From: Cloacibacterium rupense
GTDB taxonomy: Bacteria > Bacteroidota > Bacteroidia > Flavobacteriales > Weeksellaceae
DNA: 64,000 nucleotides
Reading direction: 5' to 3'
Assembly: GCF_014645495.1 (NCBI RefSeq)
Contig: NZ_BMLV01000005.1
Span: 1 to 64,000, forward strand
Shown in pieces: positions 60,685 through 64,000 of the stretch. The position numbers and the translations under genes were made by a program. Each line of letters starts with the position of its first letter. Positions within the stretch are counted from its first letter, which is position 1. The notes beneath the pieces are model-generated. The model had not been told where the DNA came from, did no database searches, and was given only the letters and a program-made list of their open reading frames with translations.

Positions 60685-61497
60685 TTAATTTAAAAAACTA
60701 TTTTTCCATGCATCTAGCATTGTTTTATATCTTTGGTTTGTAAATTCTTTGTTTCTAATTTTAGATACGGTAAAAATCCCTTTTTCATCTGAAATCAATA
60801 GAATTTCATCAGCTTTTTGAGTTTCAAAAGCGCTTAATTCTGCTTCTTCTATAGAAGCCAAATTATTTTTGTGCACAAATGTTACAAAATTTTCCATCAA
60901 TGGAGAAATGTATGCGCCTTCTGTTTGTTTTGGAATCTTTATGATATCTTCTTCTAATAAAAGTAAATTTCCAAAAATAGACCTGGCTATTTTTTTATCA
61001 GGATTCAATAGAATCACATCATCTAAATCATTCTCTTTAGCATAAATTTCCGCATAAATATTTTCTGGAGAATGCACCTTTATATTGCTCAAAACGTTTG
61101 TATTTACTGAAATTTCTTTGATGATATCCATCTCATATTTCTCTGAAACTTCAAGGACATCAATTTTTGGTTTTAATTCAAAATAAAAATGAACAGGCGT
61201 TTTTGCAGATAAAACTTCGTCTCTATTTCTATAAGCTAAAAATTCTATTACTGCATCTTTGATTGCATTTTCTAGAATAGATTTTGTGAACATTTCTGAG
61301 AAAAATTCTAGCGTAAAAGTAAGAGGAATATTCATTCTCATTTTTCGCATAGAAGCCATCAAAAAGAAGTAGCATTCTTCTGCCATAATCAATTGAGTAT
61401 CTTTCACAAAAAAATGAACTTTTACAGCATCACCATATAAGAAAGCATTATTTTGGAAAGCTTTATCTTGGTTTTTTTCTCCGTCTATGTATATCAT
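60685..61497 (-). CDS. Aminotransferase class IV family protein (atypical)
   Basis: A 270-residue protein with the fold-type IV start IYIDGEKNQDKAFQNNAFLYGDAVKVHFFV (parts at 2-31; compare F-x-Y-G-D/E in IlvE and PabC). The lysine expected to bind PLP can be placed in VLSNIKVHSPENIYA near 154-168. The segment that normally reads E-G-x-x-x-N-x-F, where Glu holds the PLP ring nitrogen, is here KIARSIFGNLLLL near 188-200, with no Glu at that place. It may have altered chemistry or may be a non-catalytic member. It stands alone between a terminator and the START-like gene. Confidence 0.75.
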   Translation of the reverse strand: MIYIDGEKNQDKAFQNNAFLYGDAVKVHFFVKDTQLIMAEECYFFLMASMRKMRMNIPLTFTLEFFSEMFTKSILENAIKDAVIEFLAYRNRDEVLSAKTPVHFYFELKPKIDVLEVSEKYEMDIIKEISVNTNVLSNIKVHSPENIYAEIYAKENDLDDVILLNPDKKIARSIFGNLLLLEEDIIKIPKQTEGAYISPLMENFVTFVHKNNLASIEEAELSAFETQKADEILLISDEKGIFTVSKIRNKEFTNQRYKTMLDAWKNSFLN

Positions 61498-61581
61498 AAA
61501 ATTGCAATTAAAAAAGTATAAAAAAAAGAAAAATTGATAACTGAGTTCTCAATTATCAATTAATTTTATATCTAGAATAAA

Positions 61582-61968
61582 CTAAGCAGCGCCTAATTTA
61601 ATTTGTAGGTTTTCTATCAAATTATCCCAATACAATCTGCTTTCATTTTCATCACCTTTGTCACAAAAGTCTGTAATATTAAGAGAAAGGTCATTGGTAA
61701 TTTCATCAATAGCAATGGTCATTTCAAAGAAATATTTAGTGCCTTCGTCTTCTTCCCAACGAAATCTCACAAAACTTTCTGGCTTGTATCTAATTAATGT
61801 AGCTTTTTCTGCAGGGCCACCATTCCAACTAAAATAGAAATCATCACCTCTTTCTACTACCTCATCTGCAAACCATTCTGCAAGACCTTCTGCACTGGCA
61901 AGATATTCATACAAAATCTCTGATTGACAATGCATTGGATATTCAAACTGTACTTTAGTTTTCGTCAT
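61582..61968 (-). CDS. START-like / AHA1-type SRPBCC domain protein
   Basis: A 128-residue single-domain protein: KVQFEYPMHCQSEILYEYLAS near 5-25, AEGLAEWFADEVVERGDDFYFSWNG near 26-50 with the conserved LAEWFA, and FVRFRWEEDEGTKYFFEMTI near 70-89. It has no signal peptide. The domain binds hydrophobic ligands or acts as a cochaperone-like module; in Bacteroidota it is usually listed only as START-like. A 157-bp AT-rich gap separates it from the aminotransferase gene upstream. Confidence 0.85.
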   Translation of the reverse strand: MTKTKVQFEYPMHCQSEILYEYLASAEGLAEWFADEVVERGDDFYFSWNGGPAEKATLIRYKPESFVRFRWEEDEGTKYFFEMTIAIDEITNDLSLNITDFCDKGDENESRLYWDNLIENLQIKLGAA

Positions 61969-62125
61969 ACTTCACCTTTTTTTCGGTGTCGCAATATATA
62001 AATTAATTTTTTATTTATGCAATACTTTTGTTATAAAAATTCACAATATTTCATGAAATTAAGCATAAAAAATGTTTTCAAAATTTTTGAAAACACTTTG
62101 CTATTGATTTTACATTTTAACTTTA

Positions 62126-63304
62126 CTATTCTACTTCATCTAAAGCAGCCAAAATAATCTGGCAACCTTTTCGTATTTCATCTTTGGTCAAAGTAAGAGG
62201 TGGCGAGATTCTCATGAACTCATTTCGATACAATTGCCAAAAAACAATCAAGCCTTTTTCCATACATCTTTTTGCTACTCTAAGTGTATAGTCTGGTGAT
62301 TCTAATTCAACTGCCAACATCAGACCTCTTCCGTTTACTTTTTTAATTTTTGGATGAACCAATAATTCTCTGAAAAGAGTTTCTTTTTCGTAAACTTCTT
62401 CCATCAATCCACTTTCTAAAACTTCTTTCAGAGTTGCATAACTAGAAGCAGCAATTAAAGGATTCCCCCCAAAAGTAGTGATATGTCCCAATTTAGGAGA
62501 ATGCTGAAGCGATTGCATGGTTTCAGCAGAACTCATAAAAGCGCCTACCGGAACTCCGCCACCCATTCCTTTTCCCATGACCAAAATGTCGGGTACTATA
62601 TTATAATGTTCAAAAGAAAAAAGTTTACCCGTTCTACCAAATCCTGGTTGAATTTCATCCAAAATCAATAAAGCACCAACTTCTTCGCATCTTTTTTTCA
62701 AGTTTTTAAAATAATCTTGAGAAGGCGTGAGAAAACCTGCGGCACCTTGTATAGTTTCTGCGATTACACAGGCTGTTTTTTTGGTAATTTTTGAAAATTC
62801 TTCTTCATTATTAAACTCTATAAAACTAATCATTGGCAATAATGGTCTGAACTCTCTCTTATGAAACTCATTCCCAGAAACCGAAAGTGCACCATGAGTA
62901 TTGCCGTGATAAGAATTTTTCATGGAGATAATTTCTTCTCTGCCTGTATATCTTTTGGCCAATTTAAGAGCGCCATCAATTGCTTCTGCACCAGAATTAA
63001 CCAAATAAGTAACTTCTAATGGTTCTGGTGTAGCTTCTGCTAATAATTGACAAAGTGCCACAGGTTTTTCCTGAGCATATTCACCATAAACCATTACGTG
63101 AAGATACTTTTCTGTTTGTTCTTTTATGGCATTTACAACTTTAGGATGAGAATGCCCCAAAGTATTGGCAGAAACACCCGCTACAAAATCTAGATAAGCC
63201 TTGCCATCTTTACCATAAATGTAACTTCCTGCGGCTTTTTCTACCTCGAAACCTGCTGCAAAAGGTGTAGTCTGTGCTTGATATTTGAAAAATTCTTGCT
63301 TCAT
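62126..63304 (-). CDS. Class III aminotransferase (acetylornithine/4-aminobutyrate type)
   Basis: A 392-residue fold-type I PLP enzyme. It has YIYGKDGKAYLDFVAGVSANTLGHSHPKV in parts near 28-56, VTYLVNSGAEAIDGALKLAKRYTGR near 98-122, the cofactor-binding Asp in LLILDEIQPGFGRTGKLFSFEHY near 212-234, and the PLP lysine in VMGKGMGGGVPVGAFM near 242-257. Sequence type fits the aspartate aminotransferase family proteins related to ArgD/GabT/RocD; no arginine-synthesis genes are adjacent, so the exact amine donor is unsettled. The promoter box ends 4 nt before the ATG. Confidence 0.92.
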   Translation of the reverse strand: MKQEFFKYQAQTTPFAAGFEVEKAAGSYIYGKDGKAYLDFVAGVSANTLGHSHPKVVNAIKEQTEKYLHVMVYGEYAQEKPVALCQLLAEATPEPLEVTYLVNSGAEAIDGALKLAKRYTGREEIISMKNSYHGNTHGALSVSGNEFHKREFRPLLPMISFIEFNNEEEFSKITKKTACVIAETIQGAAGFLTPSQDYFKNLKKRCEEVGALLILDEIQPGFGRTGKLFSFEHYNIVPDILVMGKGMGGGVPVGAFMSSAETMQSLQHSPKLGHITTFGGNPLIAASSYATLKEVLESGLMEEVYEKETLFRELLVHPKIKKVNGRGLMLAVELESPDYTLRVAKRCMEKGLIVFWQLYRNEFMRISPPLTLTKDEIRKGCQIILAALDEVE

Positions 63305-63308
63305 AGTG

Positions 63309-63316
63309 CAAAGATA
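63309..63316 (-). promoter_or_regulatory. -7 box of the class III aminotransferase gene, 4 nt before the start codon
   Basis: The minus strand reads TATCTTTG, then CACT and the ATG. It has the same spacing as the rnpB box to its RNA end, so a leaderless transcript is predicted. Confidence 0.65.
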
Positions 63317-63362
63317 AGGAAGATGGAAATTGAAAATTGGAAGATTTTGAGAAATTTAAAAG

Positions 63363-63391
63363 AAAAAGTCGGAAAACATGTCCCGACTTTT
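63363..63391 (-). terminator. Terminator of the OstA-like gene
   Basis: AAAAAGTCGG and CCGACTTTT pair around a 10-base loop; on the minus strand it is followed by TCTTTT. It starts 3 bp after the stop. Confidence 0.88.
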
Positions 63392-63394
63392 AAT

Positions 63395-64000
63395 TTATAG
63401 TTTCCTATCTCTTTTGATGGTTTTAGGTTTTCTCTTTTCTTCTTCTTTCAGACGAATTTCTTCTGCTTTTTTAAAGAGTTCATCGTCTGCTTCGTATACT
63501 TTTTCTTCATTATTTGGCGAATCTACCAAGATGTCTTCCCATTTTAGAGGGCGATCTTTGGTATTCCAGTAATAATCAGCAAATTTTCGTTTTTCTGGAG
63601 CTATTTTACTCATTGGGTAAATATCATTTTGCGCGCCGATATTACAAGCTAGAATTTGAATTTTTCTATCTTCGAAAAGTGCTTCTATTTCACCACAATT
63701 AGAAATTGAAACCCCTATTCTATCTAATTTTTTTGTCTTTTGATTTTCAGAATCTACATAAGTTATAGATTGAGCATTCCCTATCACTTTTGCTAGTTTC
63801 ATTTCATTATTTTGATAGAAAACGGTCATCAATTTACCTTTCACTTGATGAAATTCATCTTTCATGGTCAATGAATCTACCTTACTAATGGCAAAAGCAT
63901 TGCCCACCACTTTCAGAGAATCTATATTTTCGTTTTCGGTATTGAAGTATGCTTCTATTTTGTGACCTGTAATTTGTTTTTCGCCACTCCAAAAAATAGG
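63395..64000 (-). CDS. OstA/LptA-like protein (partial, N-terminus beyond window)
   Basis: The last 202 residues of a larger protein are visible; the frame continues to the right edge without a stop (first visible PIFWSGEKQITGHKIEAYF), so an apparent GTG start at 63910 is internal. The repeats FWSGEKQITGHKIEAYFN, and KGKLMTVFYQNNEMKLAKVIGNAQ with alternating beta strands, are typical of the OstA-like beta-jellyroll that carries LPS across the periplasm. The C-terminus is a charged helix (DELFKKAEEIRLKEEEKRKPK). LptB lies far away at 27 kb. Long OstA-like proteins of 500-600 residues are usual in Bacteroidota. Confidence 0.85.
   Translation of the reverse strand, partial: PIFWSGEKQITGHKIEAYFNTENENIDSLKVVGNAFAISKVDSLTMKDEFHQVKGKLMTVFYQNNEMKLAKVIGNAQSITYVDSENQKTKKLDRIGVSISNCGEIEALFEDRKIQILACNIGAQNDIYPMSKIAPEKRKFADYYWNTKDRPLKWEDILVDSPNNEEKVYEADDELFKKAEEIRLKEEEKRKPKTIKRDRKL

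Overview
The window reads as chromosome of a low-GC Bacteroidota bacterium, most likely class Flavobacteriia and close to the Chryseobacterium/Cloacibacterium group (Weeksellaceae). The evidence is the TAnnTTTG promoter box in front of many genes, a protein with a type IX secretion sorting domain, an S16 protein with a long Ala/Glu tail, Bacteroidota-type RpoN, SpeA and HopJ-family genes, and intergenic repeats typical of this group. The species is inferred; no 16S gene is present.

Region 1 (1-11.9 kb) is a surface-polysaccharide locus on the minus strand. It holds an export lipoprotein (Wza type), a chain-length regulator/tyrosine kinase (Wzc type), a multi-pass membrane protein, four GT2 glycosyltransferases, a GT-D glycosyltransferase, a polysaccharide pyruvyl transferase and a second membrane protein cut by the window edge. 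Between the wzc side and the transferases lies a 56-codon remnant that joins the start of a glycosyltransferase to the tail of a second wzc copy, which looks like a scar of cassette exchange.

Region 2 (11.9-20.4 kb) carries an outer-membrane barrel, glyA, a DUF72 protein and a class I ribonucleotide reductase (nrdA, nrdB). The gaps here are filled by short-period tandem arrays, 8-bp units running into 7-bp units, plus several other dispersed palindromes and direct repeats.

Region 3 (20.8-25.5 kb) is a MacAB-like efflux operon: ATPase, two permeases and an adaptor. Region 4 (25.6-39.7 kb) is mostly housekeeping: a T9SS mini-protein, hemB, lptB, cob(I)alamin adenosyltransferase, a Vat-like acetyltransferase, thiamine pyrophosphokinase, arginine decarboxylase, a BON lipoprotein with a BON/SH3 partner, a dicarboxylate symporter, deoC, an Lrp regulator, an endonuclease, trmD, NDH-2, a GH25 lysozyme and HopJ. 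Region 5 (39.7-43.6 kb) is a small fructan/sucrose operon: GH32, MFS transporter and fructokinase.

Region 6 (43.7-64 kb) starts with RNase P RNA. It continues with a sigma factor and its membrane partner, rpoN, asnS, rimM, rpsP, a nitroreductase, an M3 peptidase, SlyD, panD, HU, pdxH, YqgE, two aminotransferases and, cut by the right edge, an OstA/LptA-like protein.

The most unusual features are the degenerate 8-mer/7-mer arrays, including one that appears to have entered the M3 peptidase reading frame; the chimeric GT/wzc remnant; a three-copy palindromic element, one copy of which sits inside the fructan operon; and a group of genes whose TAnnTTTG box lies only 4-5 nt before the start codon, suggesting leaderless transcripts. 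No tRNA, rRNA operon, transposase, prophage or CRISPR array was recognised.
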